A DNA stretch of 64,000 nucleotides from Strigamia acuminata (Eukaryota; Arthropoda; Chilopoda; Geophilomorpha; Linotaeniidae), in NCBI GenBank assembly GCA_949358305.1, contig OX442318.1, positions 420,501-484,500 of the forward strand. Direction: 5' to 3'. The notes below the pieces were generated by a model. It saw only the letters and a program-made list of their open reading frames with translations, was not told the DNA's origin and did no database searches. The position numbers and the translations under genes were made by a program. Numbering within the stretch: the stretch's first letter is position 1; the number at the start of each line of letters is the position of its first letter. Below are positions 1 through 14,956 of the stretch, piece after piece.

Positions 1-262
1 AGAGCGCGTGAAACAGACGATCCCGAACGTTGAGCAAAGGATTCTGGTTATTATTTCTCGGTCTATTGTTGTTATTATTGTTATTGTTATCGCTATTCTC
101 CGCTGGTCCACGGACTTGAGGGTGAGACACGGGTTGTGTCGGCGGAGGGGGATTCGTAGGCGGCGAATCGGGTGGCAGATTCGGTGCACTCGAATCCACC
201 GAATCGTTAACTATTTCCCCTTCACCGTCCATTTCGCTCTGAGTTTCCCCTTTCTTCACCAT
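1..262 (-). CDS. TMEM259: Membralin (TMEM259), N-terminal exon, partial
   Basis: The minus strand reads from an ATG at 262, with an in-frame stop just upstream (275-277), to the window edge: 87 codons. The first 70 or so residues are low complexity, rich in Pro, Ser and Asn. They end in NPLLNVRDRLFHAL, which matches the conserved start of membralin just before its first membrane helix. Membralin is a multi-pass ER membrane protein of the ER-associated degradation machinery. The rest of the gene lies to the left of the window. It is head-to-head with BABAM1, with 655 bp between the two start codons. A second ATG eleven codons in could also be used. The identification rests on the short conserved block, but that block is distinctive. 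Confidence 0.85.
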   Translation of the reverse strand, partial: MVKKGETQSEMDGEGEIVNDSVDSSAPNLPPDSPPTNPPPPTQPVSHPQVRGPAENSDNNNNNNNNRPRNNNQNPLLNVRDRLFHAL

Positions 263-917
263 AAACAGACGTTTTCACACATTCGTGGCACCAATCTCGA
301 CGTACTTTTCATCTTTGGTTTCGCTATTCAATAATATTCGATTCGATGGCAGAAAAACCTGGGAAAATAAACGTCAAAAACACGTCAAATACACGTCAAA
401 ATTAGAACAAACTTATTTCAACTTCACACGACAGCTGCGACACGGCGACACACTTTGCTCGCGCTTATGCACTTCGAAACGCGACTAATCGATCGGCTTT
501 TATCGTTTGAAAATTGAACATTTCAACCGTTACGTGAATTTTTAATAAATCAACAAAATGGGACCAAACCGGACATTACTTTTTAGATGACCGTTTATTC
601 GCTTACGCTTCAATTTCGGCGCAAAATGGCGTGTGCCGCGTAGTTCTCGACTCGTTTCGCAATGACTACCTCGAAAAAACCACAAATTACGTTAGATTTA
701 CCTTCATTTTTTACTTGTATAATATTTTACCAACGACGCCATGATTGCAACATTCGTCCCATAATGCGGCGCGGTGTCTTGCCAAAAATTAACGTTCGAC
801 AAATCCTCGGTAGATGGCCGCAGCGATCGGACCGATTGGATTTTTAACCGGAGCCGGAACCAGAAAACGCTCAGACGTTGTTTATCTAAAAACAACATCG
901 AATTTCCAAGCGTTGAA
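263..917. promoter_or_regulatory. Divergent promoter interval, TMEM259 / BABAM1
   Basis: This non-coding interval lies between two divergent start codons. It contains a YY1-like element (GTAGATGGCCGCAGC near 810-824), the kind usually found just downstream of transcription starts. The open frame of the BABAM1 first exon extends upstream to 774, so part of this interval may be coding if an upstream start is used. Confidence 0.5.
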
Positions 918-3900
918 ATGGAGAAAAATATACGGGTTATTTTACCGAAGCTTGGCGATGACGACGTCGGTGTGGATGTGGAACATAATCCTTTAATGGC
1001 CGAGAATATGTTCGCATCGCGCAAGAAAACTACCATGGAAAACGAAAGTGACTCGCCCGAGGAGTTCGCTTATGACTTGATGGAAGTCGATGAAATTAAA
1101 AATTCGTATCTCAACTTGCCAAGAACAAACTCGCCCGAAAGAATTGTCAGTACAAATTAAAATTTCAAACAAAAATAAATCTAAAATAATTTATAAAATG
1201 TAAAAATTAATTAATCAATTTTATTTCATCTATTTTTTACATTCAGATCATATGTTTGGACATTTCGGCCGAAATGGAGGATTCGAGTTTTCGGCTCACT
1301 GACGGATCATCGCGCACCTTCTTCTCCGTTGCCAAACAAGCGGTCATCATGTTTCTACACACCAAACACTTACTCGATTCGAGGCACCAGTTTGCGCTGG
1401 TTTTACTTACCGATGCGGCACTTTGGGTAATACTTAATATCAAATAAATTTATTTATTTCAACTTTTTCTCTATTTTTAGTTGGGAGATTTCACAAATGA
1501 TCCTCAGAGTATCATCGGGCTGATAAAAGAAGTTAAAGACACAACAACCTGCGATTCCATGCGTATCCTATCAAATCAAACACCGTGAAAGCTCTTTTGT
1601 CACGATCGTGTGCAAAAAACAGACAAAATTGGTAAAAGAGCTTCTTCGGTCGATGGATGTACACATTGTACAGTGTACGCTGTGTAGCCCGGACATAGGA
1701 CAGCTCCGAATGGGAAAGGGAATTTGTTCGAATCATTTATTCAAAATCATCACCATCAGCCGCAATTACAATTTCTGTTAAGTTACATACAAAAAAATAC
1801 TCGGCACTGTCCGGTCCGTACAGAGTACACCGTAATAAGAAAAAAATACTTGACAAATGAACCAGAAATGTCCACTTTATTCAATGCAATGTACGCATAA
1901 GTAAGGATTCCTTTTCCACTATTAATGCAAATAATTCTGTAAGTAGAGTGGAAAGAGTGCAGTTGCCGCAAGTGCACTATTCCGAAGTGATTCCTCCCGA
2001 TTACGTCATCCGCGCCATCTTGTTATACGGACGTTCGCAGTGCATTCCGCATTTCGAGTTTGATCAAATGGTGATTGATTAACCAAACCCAACTAAGATT
2101 TACCTTATAAATCTCTATTTTGTTGATTGCAGGCGCAGAAGGCGCTTTTGGAGTCGAAATATTTCTTCCTAGACACAATTTACTTACACAAAAAAGCCGT
2201 CGACGGGAACAAATGCGAGGTGAGCAATTATGAACTAACTCTTTTTATTTGTTTGTACAAAATGTCATCTACAACTGCAAACACAATAATGGTTATGTTA
2301 CAAGGGCGAAAGGCAACATAATTAATGAAATCGTGGTATAAATTACAATGAAAAGTAACAGCACAATGAACGGAATTCACTATTTACAACCGAAAGCGTA
2401 TTACGGTAAAAGGACAAATTAAAGGATATCTATCTGGCCTGGCGAACTGAATTATTAGACTGGAAATTTATTTTATTTTTTGAAAAAAAAAAGAAAAAAT
2501 TGTTTCCTTCAATTAATTCCGCCCACCCAGTCAACAACAGCAAAAAAAGAGAAGAGAAAAAAAAACACAAAAAAACTAGGACACTTGTTTTCTACTTCCT
2601 CTTCATTTTTACCTCGTCCAAATATGTAAATGGGTTTGAAATGGGCATTTGTTTTCAAGGTTAGGCATATTCTGACCTATTCGAGTGGCCGGGTCCTTTT
2701 CCAAGCCCAATTGAAAGCGTCGTTGTCATTGGATCGCGCCATTTTGGCTTTAAGTTGATGGTTCTGCTTGACTACGTCTAATTTGGCCTAGAAGAGGAGG
2801 AGGGAAAGATCAAAAGATTAAAAGAATGCATTTTTTTCTGTTGAAATGCTAATTATCTAAGGCATCTTTACTGATTTATGGGTGAATATCAGAATCCGGC
2901 CGAGGACAGCAGGAGCAAAAATGAGCTTTTTGCATCTTAGACTTCTAAACCTGATGTTTAGAAAGTCTCATGAAACGGTATGTCCGTCCGTCCGTCTGTC
3001 CGCATCCATATCTCAAAAGCTATAGCCGGTAGAGCCAAACGGACAACGGCATTAAATTCAGCGTACTTGTATTAGGATCCTAGGATCTTTTCGCAATTTT
3101 TACTATAAATTTCTATACATTCAAACACCTCGCATACATGTGCACACGTTGATGGGTAGTTGCAAAAATTGGTCTTTTCATTCGGACACTCCGCCACCAA
3201 AGAGTTCTAAAAGTGCAGTTTTAGGGCTGCTTAACTAATTAACTAACCTAATTTGATTTCACGGAAAGGTTAGGCCTATGGGCTGCACCTTGATAGGAAA
3301 TTGAGTTTTCATGGCCAGCAAAAAATGTGTCTGTTAACAAAATGTGCCATGCGTTGGACTATATAAAATGTAGGGAAATATCTTGTCCTCATGTGCCCAA
3401 TGTAAAGAAAAAATGTATGTTAAAGGAGGGCAGTAGGGGAGAAGTGAAGTAGAATGCAGAATGGTTTTATGAAACCGAGTAAAAGTCATCCTTAATCAGT
3501 AACGAGGCCAATGTCCTAGCGAGATCCTGCTCGAAATCATAGCAAGACAAAGATAATGAAGGCAACCAAGAAATTGGATAATTTTCTTCTCACCTCAGTA
3601 ATTTCCTCTTTTCGTCATGCAAATGAACCTGTTATTTGCTCCTTTTTTTTTTCCTTTCTTTATTTCATTTCTGGTAAAGAGTTTCCCTAAAAAATGAATT
3701 TCTACAAGACTATGCATCTAGTTCCTTCTACTTCTGTCTGTCTGCTGAGGGGCAAAAGGAAAGTAGGGTTGATCAATGAAAATGACAGTTTGAACTAGGT
3801 CACAAGATATTTCATCACCCCAAACAAGCTGACCTCTTTTCTACCCCTCTCTTTCTCTCTCAGCTGGCCAAGCTGAAACGTGGGGCTCAAAGCTAAAATT

Positions 3901-6900
3901 CACCTGTTCTCTTTAAGCAGCTTTGAGTAGTTGCTGGTGACGCAATTTGATACTTAAGACTAGTAGTCTCAGCAGTTGCGCAAGGGTATTTGTCATACAC
4001 CTTTGGCTTTTTTTGCGACTGCAACTGAGCCGCTGTTTGACTTTGCATTACCTCGGACTCTCGAACTTCTAACTTTTGTTCTTGATTAATGAAAACATTC
4101 TTGGCAAATGCTTCTGCGGTAACGTAGCTTCACGCTGTTCGTATTGGCCTTGCTAGGTCGAGGTTTGTTGGAATTGCTAACCGTCATTGGACCAACGTAA
4201 GGTCCCATAGACCAGGGCTTCTTAAACTTTTTCCTTTCACAACCCGTATTAACTTGCATAACATCATTTATTTGTTGATGTTATACAATTGCAAATTTTA
4301 CGAAGATATGACGCAAAATATAAATTGTATGAATAACACTTGTGTCGCAAAAAATGTTTGATTTGTATATGTATACATATACAAATCAAACATTTTTCGC
4401 GACGCCCACAGTTTAGGAAGCTCTGGTATAGACTCTCGGAGGCAGTTTCTCGCACTTACCAATTTGGGTGTTGTTGAATGAGTGACTCTCCTAAGAAGGT
4501 ATTTGTAAACGGCTCGAGTTTGGTCGTTTTGCGGCGAACTTCTCGGTGCCGTCTGTAGTTTATCCGACATATCGACTAGAAACCGCCAGTCGTAGGCCAC
4601 GGCCGGTGGCAGTCCGGCCAACATGACGTCGTACCAAGGTGCAGACAACTCGTTAGCCGTGTTTATTAAATCGTCGTTGGCCTCGGTAGACGTAGGCAGC
4701 CATTCTTGCACGTGTACTTGGTGGCTGTCGGTTTTGTCCCACACGTAGTTTGGTGTCGAACCAGTTGGCACGTCCACTCGTTCGTGTCGAGGTGGATTTG
4801 TAATTGTCTCTTCCGTCTGTTGCTGCAGTCGGTCGTTGTCCCCCATTAGCGAAGCTTTGATTGTCACTGATTCTCCCTCGGCGAGTTCGCTGGAAACCAC
4901 TCCGTCGTTTCCGCTTCCACCGACTGCCAGTGGTGTGTGAGCCAACCATACAAACTGATGCCCGTCCTCCTGAAATACACAAAATCTACATACACAACTT
5001 AAAAGGCTAAGAATGTTGTTGTTGACCATCAGGAGCAGCTCAAACTTAGCTTTTTCGGGCTTCTGGCCAAGGCGCTGCATACATTATGCAGGATGCACCT
5101 ACAGTCTGTGCCTGCTATCTTGATGCCAAATTCAAATTTTTTTGAAATTCCATTAAAATTGTTTATTGTGACCATTTTTGTGTGGAATACATTTCCAAAT
5201 TGACTGTAGTCCCAAGGAAAAGTCTTAAAAAGCAAGCAAGCATGTCAACAACAAGTTTTACTCTTGAAAATCTGTTGTCGAGTGCAACTTTTTATGTCTG
5301 GAGCAATTAAGATTTATTTCCCTTCTGTTTCTTGTTTCATTTGAGAGTCATCCATCCAAGAGGCACAATTTTCTTTTCCCTTTGTCCCCACAGTCATGCA
5401 CCGTGCTCAAATGCAGCCTCCCTCCCTCCCACCCTCCCACCCACAGAAGCATTCCATCCTCTATCGAGCAGACTGAAACAACGACTTTATTAACCTGCAC
5501 GACATTTATGAATTCTATATATTATTTTACAATACCTTACTTGGCGTGTCTCAATAACCTTATCCTTAAAACAATCGAAAGAAAAATAAATTACCTGGCA
5601 ATTGCCTGACGAAATCCATACGAGAAATAACGAGATAAACAGGTGCATTGAAATTATCTGTAAAAAGAAAAGGGAAAAACAAAATGAGAAAATTCCATTC
5701 AAATGGTGTCAACTGTTGCATGAGCGTTGAGCAGCGTCTTACGTAACGAGGCCTGCCTTTCTTTCTTTCTTTCTTTCTTTCTCTTTTTTTAACAGTGTGT
5801 CGATTACAACGTTTGGTTCTTTTATTACGCTGCCAATGGATTGCACCCCAGGCCTGGTATTTTGATTCGTCACTAAACAACAGTCGTTCTTAAAGACAAT
5901 TCGTGACTATCTCCACCCCTGACTTGGTAACAAGGACAATATTATTATTAAGTATACCATTAGCAAAGGTCAAGGTTCAGCTTTGTCACAAGGTCCATAT
6001 CAAGGATTTCCATGCACTTCTCATCCTCATTTATTATTGAAATCTCCACCTAAGTGCACATTAATTTGAACTGTTCCACATTTGATGCATTTCTAGGTTT
6101 TTGCAGTTTTTGCAGTTCTTGATCACAAAAATCGAAAATTGTTTATTATGTATTTGTGTTTGACTTTTGTATTGCAAAACGTTTGTTTATTTGGTGTGAA
6201 CAAATATGGGCCCAAAATATTCGCTTTTGTTCGGCCAGTTGCATAAACTCCCCATTATGTAAAGCCTTATTTTCTTCTGCAAGCCTTGGCATTGTAAACC
6301 CACTCTCCTAAACACTTGTCAATAATTTTACTGCACTTTATGCGCAATTTATTATTCCCAATTGCGTTCTGCCAAAGTATTGCACCGGTGAACAAACTAC
6401 TCAAAAAATGGTACCTGGTCCGCTTACTTCCCCAATTAACTAACTAAGACGAATCAGTCTTATTTCTGCCCCGGCTTTTTGTTTAACCTCAATATTCTGT
6501 GATTTATAATCGGGACCGCGAAATGCAAAACGACCTTGTCAACCCGATTCAGTCCTTGAATGTCTTTTGAGGCACCGCAAGATACAACAACTCCCAGTAA
6601 TTGCGGTCCACCCGACCCCGATACAATATTAATTTAACGACGTAAACAAATAAATAAATAAATAAATAAATCAAATAATTCTTACTTGCGGTCGCACGCT
6701 TTCGCGGTTCGTATTCGTACTGGAAAGAGAGAAAGAGATGACGTAACTCCAGGAGATGAAGTTACGTGCGTTAGCGCTGGATGCACTCGGACCATGTGCT
6801 GAGCTTTCGTGTTTGCGCTTGGGTTGGTACGAGATGGAAGCGCCGTTGGGTGGTTGTCGGGTGAAACCAAAAGCTGGAATGACCAGTTTTCGCTCTCAAC

Positions 6901-7463
6901 ATTTTTTTTTCTTTAATTTATTCTCATTTTTTTAATTTTTGAAGAAAAAAAAGAAGTTGTAATTTGTGAAGGGGTAAAAACTCTCACCCGACCTACTTTT
7001 TCTTCCTGATTTTTCGAATCCCCTTTTCCGACTGCCGAGGTAATAAAATAAAGGAAGTCAGTTTCCTTGAAGTTGAATTATTTTCTGCTTGCTTGAAATT
7101 GGAATCTGTCGAATGAATGGAATTTCTGCATTAAACAACAACAAAGGAAACGGAATTTTTATATTTTTTTTATCTTACCTTTTTCTTTTTCCATCGTTTC
7201 CGGTAATTCTGGTTGCAATTCGTTTCCGGTTTGGTTAAAAATTGAATTTTTTTTTTTTTTTAAATTATTAATTTAATTAAATTTTCTATTTGCAGCTGAT
7301 TTCCGACTCATTCCGTGACTTAAATTCGCACAACTTCTGGTACATATTTGAAGTGGACGGCGGCGAAGCCAATCGACTTTCAAACTATATGGCCAAACTA
7401 TTGGCACATCCCTTACAACGTCCGATCCAAAAACTCTGTCATTATAAACTAGTGCCACATTAA
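918..7463 (+). CDS. BABAM1: BRISC and BRCA1-A complex member 1 (BABAM1 / MERIT40)
   Basis: Seven exons: 918-1145, 1247-1426, 1481-1562, 1719-1776, 1947-2070, 2133-2219 and 7296-7463. They join in frame to give 308 residues, close to the 329 of human. Diagnostic stretches are the VWA-like start NSPERIIICLDIS, the central VIPPDYVIRAILLYG, KYFFLDTIYLHKK, and the C-terminal MAKLLAHPLQRP block, which binds the partner subunit BABAM2. The protein scaffolds the BRISC and BRCA1-A deubiquitinase complexes that cut K63-linked ubiquitin. The start at 918 has a G at -3 and +4; an in-frame ATG at 774 exists but gives no recognisable extension. The last intron (2220-7295) is about 5 kb and holds a minus-strand gene and a transposon. 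A poly(A) signal follows at about 7482. The short fourth exon is the least certain boundary. Confidence 0.9.
2677..6893 (-). CDS. Uncharacterised gene nested in BABAM1 intron 6 (3' part)
   Basis: I do not recognise this protein. Three minus-strand exons splice in phase 0: an upstream one ending at 6686 (donor GTAAGA), 4969 to 4460 (170 codons, donor GTAAGTGCG), and a terminal exon 2787 to 2677 with stop TAG. Junctions read RPQ|EDGHQFVWL and TPKL|AKLDVV. The middle exon is acidic and polar and contains SAPWYDVMLAGLPPAVAYDW. The C-terminus is basic and helical, ending in FNWAWKRTRPLE. The upstream exon stays open back to about 6893 but its start was not found; further minus-strand coding-like stretches at 7850-8230 may hold 5' exons. 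The exons look genuine because phases, splice sites and composition agree. The function is unknown, and membership of a transposon cannot be excluded. Confidence 0.55.
2880..3060. repeat. Dispersed repeat with TCCG-rich patch
   Basis: The stretch holds GTCCGTCCGTCCGTCTGTCCG (from about 2983) followed by ATATCTCAAAAGCTATAG. This arrangement resembles dispersed repeats I know from other invertebrate genomes. It lies in intron 6 of BABAM1. No coding capacity was seen. Confidence 0.35.
4213..4425. mobile_element. hAT-type MITE with internal perfect hairpin
   Basis: The terminal inverted repeats are CAGGGCTTCTTAAAC on the left and GTTTAGGAAGCTCTG on the right, flanked by imperfect 8-bp duplications (ccatagac / gtatagac). 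Eight-bp target sites and CAG...CTG ends are typical of hAT elements. The right half contains a nearly perfect 60-bp hairpin (about 4342-4402) centred on tatgtatacata. The element is 213 bp with no ORF of its own, so it is non-autonomous. It sits 35 bp from the donor site of the nested gene's 510-bp exon, inside that gene's intron. Confidence 0.75.
5757..5790. repeat. CTTT microsatellite
   Basis: A run of (CTTT)n of about 25 bp followed by a T-rich tract, within BABAM1 intron 6. The rest of 4970-7295 is intronic apart from the minus-strand exon at 6686-6893. No other gene was recognised there. Confidence 0.8.
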
Positions 7464-10397
7464 CTCGTTTTGTAATTTGAAGAATAAAAAAAATAAAAAA
7501 ATAAAAAAAAAATCTGAAACAAAAATTTAAAAAAACAAAAATTGGTGCGCATTTGCTGGGCCATTGCCCTCGTCCGCCCCCGCGTGGTCATTTTTTGAAC
7601 TTTTGATGCGATCTTTATTCCAGATAGATGATATCGACTGAACAGGTAATTTGAAAAACACCGGTAATACTATTTTTCGACTCTAAACATCAATTGCGCC
7701 GAAAAAGCCAATTTAAACGAAAAATGTCTTTACACACCCATCAAATAGCTTTTAAAACGTGTAAAATATTGTTATATTTCTACATATACGTAATAAATTG
7801 AAAACAGGTGGCAAAAGATCGTCATGCGACTGGACAAGGATTTTAGGGCGAGGTGAGGAAACTGTCAACTCGTCGGGAAGGGAAGAAGCATTTACGGCAA
7901 ACTGGTTTGGCAGTGAGCCACAGGGGGGCACATGGAAATGACTTAATAAATTGTATCCACTTCCGGATCGTTTTAATTAATCAAAATGTCCAGCATAATA
8001 ACAATCATTTTATTTATTTACTTATTTTTTTTTTAATTTGGCGGTTCGTTGTCCTTGTGGGAGGATCGTGTTTGAAATTCGTTTCTTTTCATGTTGTTTG
8101 TTTGTTTTTTGATGAAATATTTTTCTTTTCTCAGTTGTATTAGTGTTGTCGCTGGTGGTTCCTTTCTCCTCAGCTTTCTCTTTGCCGGTTTGGTCGATGA
8201 CCCTTCGGAGGCCAGCAAGCAATGACCCAGTGCCTCACAGCCGTGGGCTCGCTCGCTCGCTCTCTCGCATCCCCGTCCCGTTCGTGACGTTCATTAACAT
8301 CATTTGCATTTGCACTCATAAGCCGAGAGAAATTTCAACTTTTACTCTCTTAGCTGCGTTTTTGGGCAGGAAATTTGCAATTAAACGCTGAGAAGAAAAA
8401 ACAAATGGAATTATCAAGTTTGAGATTAAATTGTGCGAGTTTTTTAAATTTGCAGGAAAAAGGTGAAATTTTTAATTAAAAAGTGATGTATTAAGCGGAT
8501 AAAAGTGAAATATTAAGGGGAAATGTGAAATTGTAAGAGAAAAATGAGAAATTTTAAGCGGAAAATGTGAAAATTTAAGTAAAAAATGATGAATGTTAGG
8601 TGGATAATGCGGAATTTTAAATTAAAAATTTTAAAAAATTACTTATATTGAAGACAAAGTCTGAAATTTTCACGAAAACTGAAATATTCCCAAAAATTCT
8701 TAAATTTTTACAACAAATGTGAAACTTTCACGAAAAATGTGAAATTCATCAAAAAAAATAAAAATCCGGAAAAAAAAGTTTAATGAAATTGCTTCGAAAA
8801 AATTTAAAACATTTGAGAAAAAAAAATTTAATAAAACAAATTTTTAAAAAAATAACGTAATGTCTTTCCATTTTTTTCCCGAGTTCCATTCACCTTCCAT
8901 TAATCACCATTCAAAAAATAACTGCCAAAATGAATATCCACAATAAAATTAAGCCCTACAATTTACAAATCTAATAAAAACGACGATCATTGATCTCAAA
9001 CTCAACGCATCGCGTCCAAAGTATCCATTTATTCAATCGATCACGACCATGACCCGCTGCACCCTCACGACCAAAATACGTGCTATATCCACACATAATG
9101 ACGTCAACCAAAATTCAAACGAAACGAGCGCCCCAATTGGCTAAGAAACCACCATCCAACCAATCACGACGCTCCTTTCATTCCATTTCGGTCGATTGAA
9201 CTTGGAATTATATTTTTGAGGAAAATCCTAATTCCAAAGGGCGGATTCGAGCTAATTCGAGTCAAATTCATCAATTTAGATCTCTAGGACTCTGGGTCAA
9301 TGATTTAAGGCATCGTTCGAACTTTCAACTCGTTATCAACACGTTTTCGACTCGTACGTGACGCAAAACACCAAATTAAATGCCAAGAAAAATTTCATTG
9401 TCACCTTTAATCACAATACAAACATATTTCATCCACATAAACTCATTTATGGGTCAATAATTCAGTCGACTTGACCTTCCACCACTTCAACGGCTCCATT
9501 ACACTACGTACCACCTGGGGACAGGGAACAGAGGTTAAATCATAAATACAAATGACTAAATAAGAAATTAAAACAACAAATCACGGCCAAGATGAATTTT
9601 AACGGATAAAATGGATTTGAAAGTCATTCACTGAATTAGGAAGACGAGGAATCGTTCACCCCGACATTTTTTATCAAAATAAAAAGGATTTGAGGAAAAA
9701 AAAATACAAAAACAAACAAATAAGTAAATAAATTTGAAACAAATTCTAAGGGAAATGTATCCCCAAACACCATTTTGATTAGAAAGTGGTTCCACTCACC
9801 TTTCTCAGCGGTTTTTTTCTTCTAATTACGTAATAAACTAAATTAAAATAGAAACAACACCACCAAACTTCGTTTCAAAAATGGCGCCGCACAACGATGA
9901 GTTCAAGTGTTTTGCTAGTCACAATACAGCGACATCTAACGACAAAAGTTAGTAGCTAAAAAAAAATAATGGCGCCGATGCGATTTGAGTTTTTTACCGA
10001 GTTTTATTGTATTGAATACGTGGAAATAATTATGTACGACCGTATAAAATTACTTTAGTCACAATAAAGAGGACTGTACAAAACAAACATGGCTAACTAA
10101 CTCAAAGTTTTAAATAATAATAAAAAAATAATAAGAATTACGAGACTTCCGACACAAACGAGAAAATAAAATTCGTTACACGGAATAAACAAAAAAATCT
10201 AAATATATAGACTGAATATTTTGGTTATTTACAGTATTTACATGTTAGATTATAATAACAGCAGCATTTGAGAACCCAAACTAAAAACATTTCGGCCAAA
10301 ATAAATGTCGAGAGATCAAAAATACAAATAATCAATCAAAAATGTATGAAAAACGTGTTTCTTGTGCCCTGCGACGTGAACGTGCGAGTGATTCAAC
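7464..10397. other. Convergent 3' region of BABAM1 and LEPROT
   Basis: BABAM1 poly(A) signals lie near 7482. From 8400 to 8870 the sequence is a degenerate AT-rich repeat (gtgaaattttaag-like). At 9050-9180 there are CCAAT boxes (attgg, ccaat) and a TGACGTCA-like site, so an unrecognised promoter is possible. Minus-strand coding-like stretches occur at about 8033-8218 and at 9519-9448, the latter with a good acceptor (GTCCCCAG) and reading MEPLKWWKVKSTELLTHK before a stop. I could not link them to a gene. A minus-strand AATAAA near 10005 is a likely LEPROT poly(A) signal. Confidence 0.4.
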
Positions 10398-11204
10398 TCA
10401 CCACATGCTATAATCGATGTCATCGTTGTCAAAAGTAAGAAAAAATCCTAAAATTGTAAGAAAAACGACGATATTTCCAGCCAGCACCAAACCACACGCT
10501 CCCCACTCGATCTGCGAACGAAAAATGTGCTTAAAAATATTTAAAAGCACAAATTGCACGTTACTTACGACTGGTGACAATTCGGGTGACCTGGCTAGAA
10601 TTATAGGTAAACCAAATGCTGAAATGATGATCCCAGTCGTGATAAATAGACTGAGTTCGTAGCAGGCGCTGCTCGAGCCAGTGTCCTCGACGTACCGGCG
10701 CGAAATTAACACGGGAATCGGTGCCAGAATGTAGAATATAGTCACGAAAAATGGCCACCAACTATGCAATTTAATAAAAATGAGTGAATAATTGACTTAA
10801 TTGAATAAATTGATGAAAAATAGACGCATTTTTGTACTTGTAAGGCGGTAATGCACATGCTAAAACTAAAAATGTCATTCCAACAGCTCCAGCGAATGCC
10901 AGGCCAACGAGTCTGAAATAAAATTTCATATTTTCTTAAATATTTAATTCGGTTTGATTTGAATTTGTTGAATACTTACACTATTTTCGTTGTAATTGAG
11001 AGGAAAAGCAGCGAAATCGTTGAAGAAATATGAAAAATATTTTTTTTAATTTGTTAGACAAAATGTGCATTTCTATATTTTTAAACTAATTTTTAGATTC
11101 AAATTTATTGAAATTATAAGGAATCGTGATGTTTAGTCAAATTAAACAATAGATTACAATTGTTTTCGAGGGAATTTTGTTTACTCACCTTTGACGCCAG
11201 CCAT
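10398..11204 (-). CDS. LEPROT: Leptin receptor overlapping transcript-like protein (LEPROT / Vps55 family)
   Basis: Exons on the minus strand: 11204-11189, apparently a single base at 10980, then 10912-10838, 10761-10569 and 10511-10398. With the one-base exon the CDS is 399 nt (132 residues; human has 131) and the N-terminus reads MAGVKVLVGLAFAGAVG against MAGVKALVALSFSGAIG in human. Four membrane helices are evident. Family signatures are WWPFFVTIFYILAPIP, SSACYELSLFITTGI, and EWGACGLVLAGN. The family works in endosome-to-vacuole/lysosome sorting and down-regulates surface receptors. The start codon lies in a YY1-like AAGATGGCTGGCG. The alternative without the one-base exon uses a weaker donor (GTAAAC, exon 1 ending at 11185) and adds one residue. 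Confidence 0.92.
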
Positions 11205-11642
11205 CTTTGAATGGATGACGTCATATTCACATTCATTGTCAAATTTTTGTCATTTGTAATTTATTTGTGCAAAATTACATCGAAAGAACTTTTTACTAAA
11301 TTTTAAAACAATATTACATTTATTAGTTCGTGCATTTATTTGCCGTAGATACTCAATTCAAAACTTCGACATTTCACCACGAGTAGGCAGTAATAGAAAA
11401 ATAACACGTCGCCGCACTAATTAAACCGAATTCTTCTTAAATAAATGCATACTTTTCCATTCCATCTATTTTAACGAAGAAAACCAATCAAATAACATTT
11501 ATTGAAAAACATTTTTCAACTTTGTACCGTCATGGTGTGACGTCAACACACGTGTCAGTCGGCTGCCATTGTGATTAGGTCCTTGTATTCTGCTTAATCA
11601 TTTTTAAAGAAGTAAATTTCTGAATTGTCACTAGCGAACACA
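11205..11642. promoter_or_regulatory. Divergent promoter interval, LEPROT / VCP
   Basis: 438 bp separate the start codons of LEPROT (minus) and VCP (plus). It contains ATGACGTCATA near 11214 and TGTGACGTCAAC near 11537, both with a CRE/ATF-like TGACGTCA core. The inverted CCAT sequence just before VCP (gctgccattgtg, about 11563) is YY1-like. Confidence 0.45.

Positions 11643-14956
<3,314 letters not shown>

Noticed and set aside
3905-4200. Possible minus-strand exon (FINQEQKLEVRESEV)
   Set aside because: It has an acceptor and a donor but its phase does not fit the flanking phase-0 exons, and it borders transposon sequence.
4653-4982. 109-codon basic frame within the nested gene exon
   Set aside because: It would require a phase-1 junction from the upstream exon and stops before the exon's donor; the phase-0 frame is longer and continues into the last exon.
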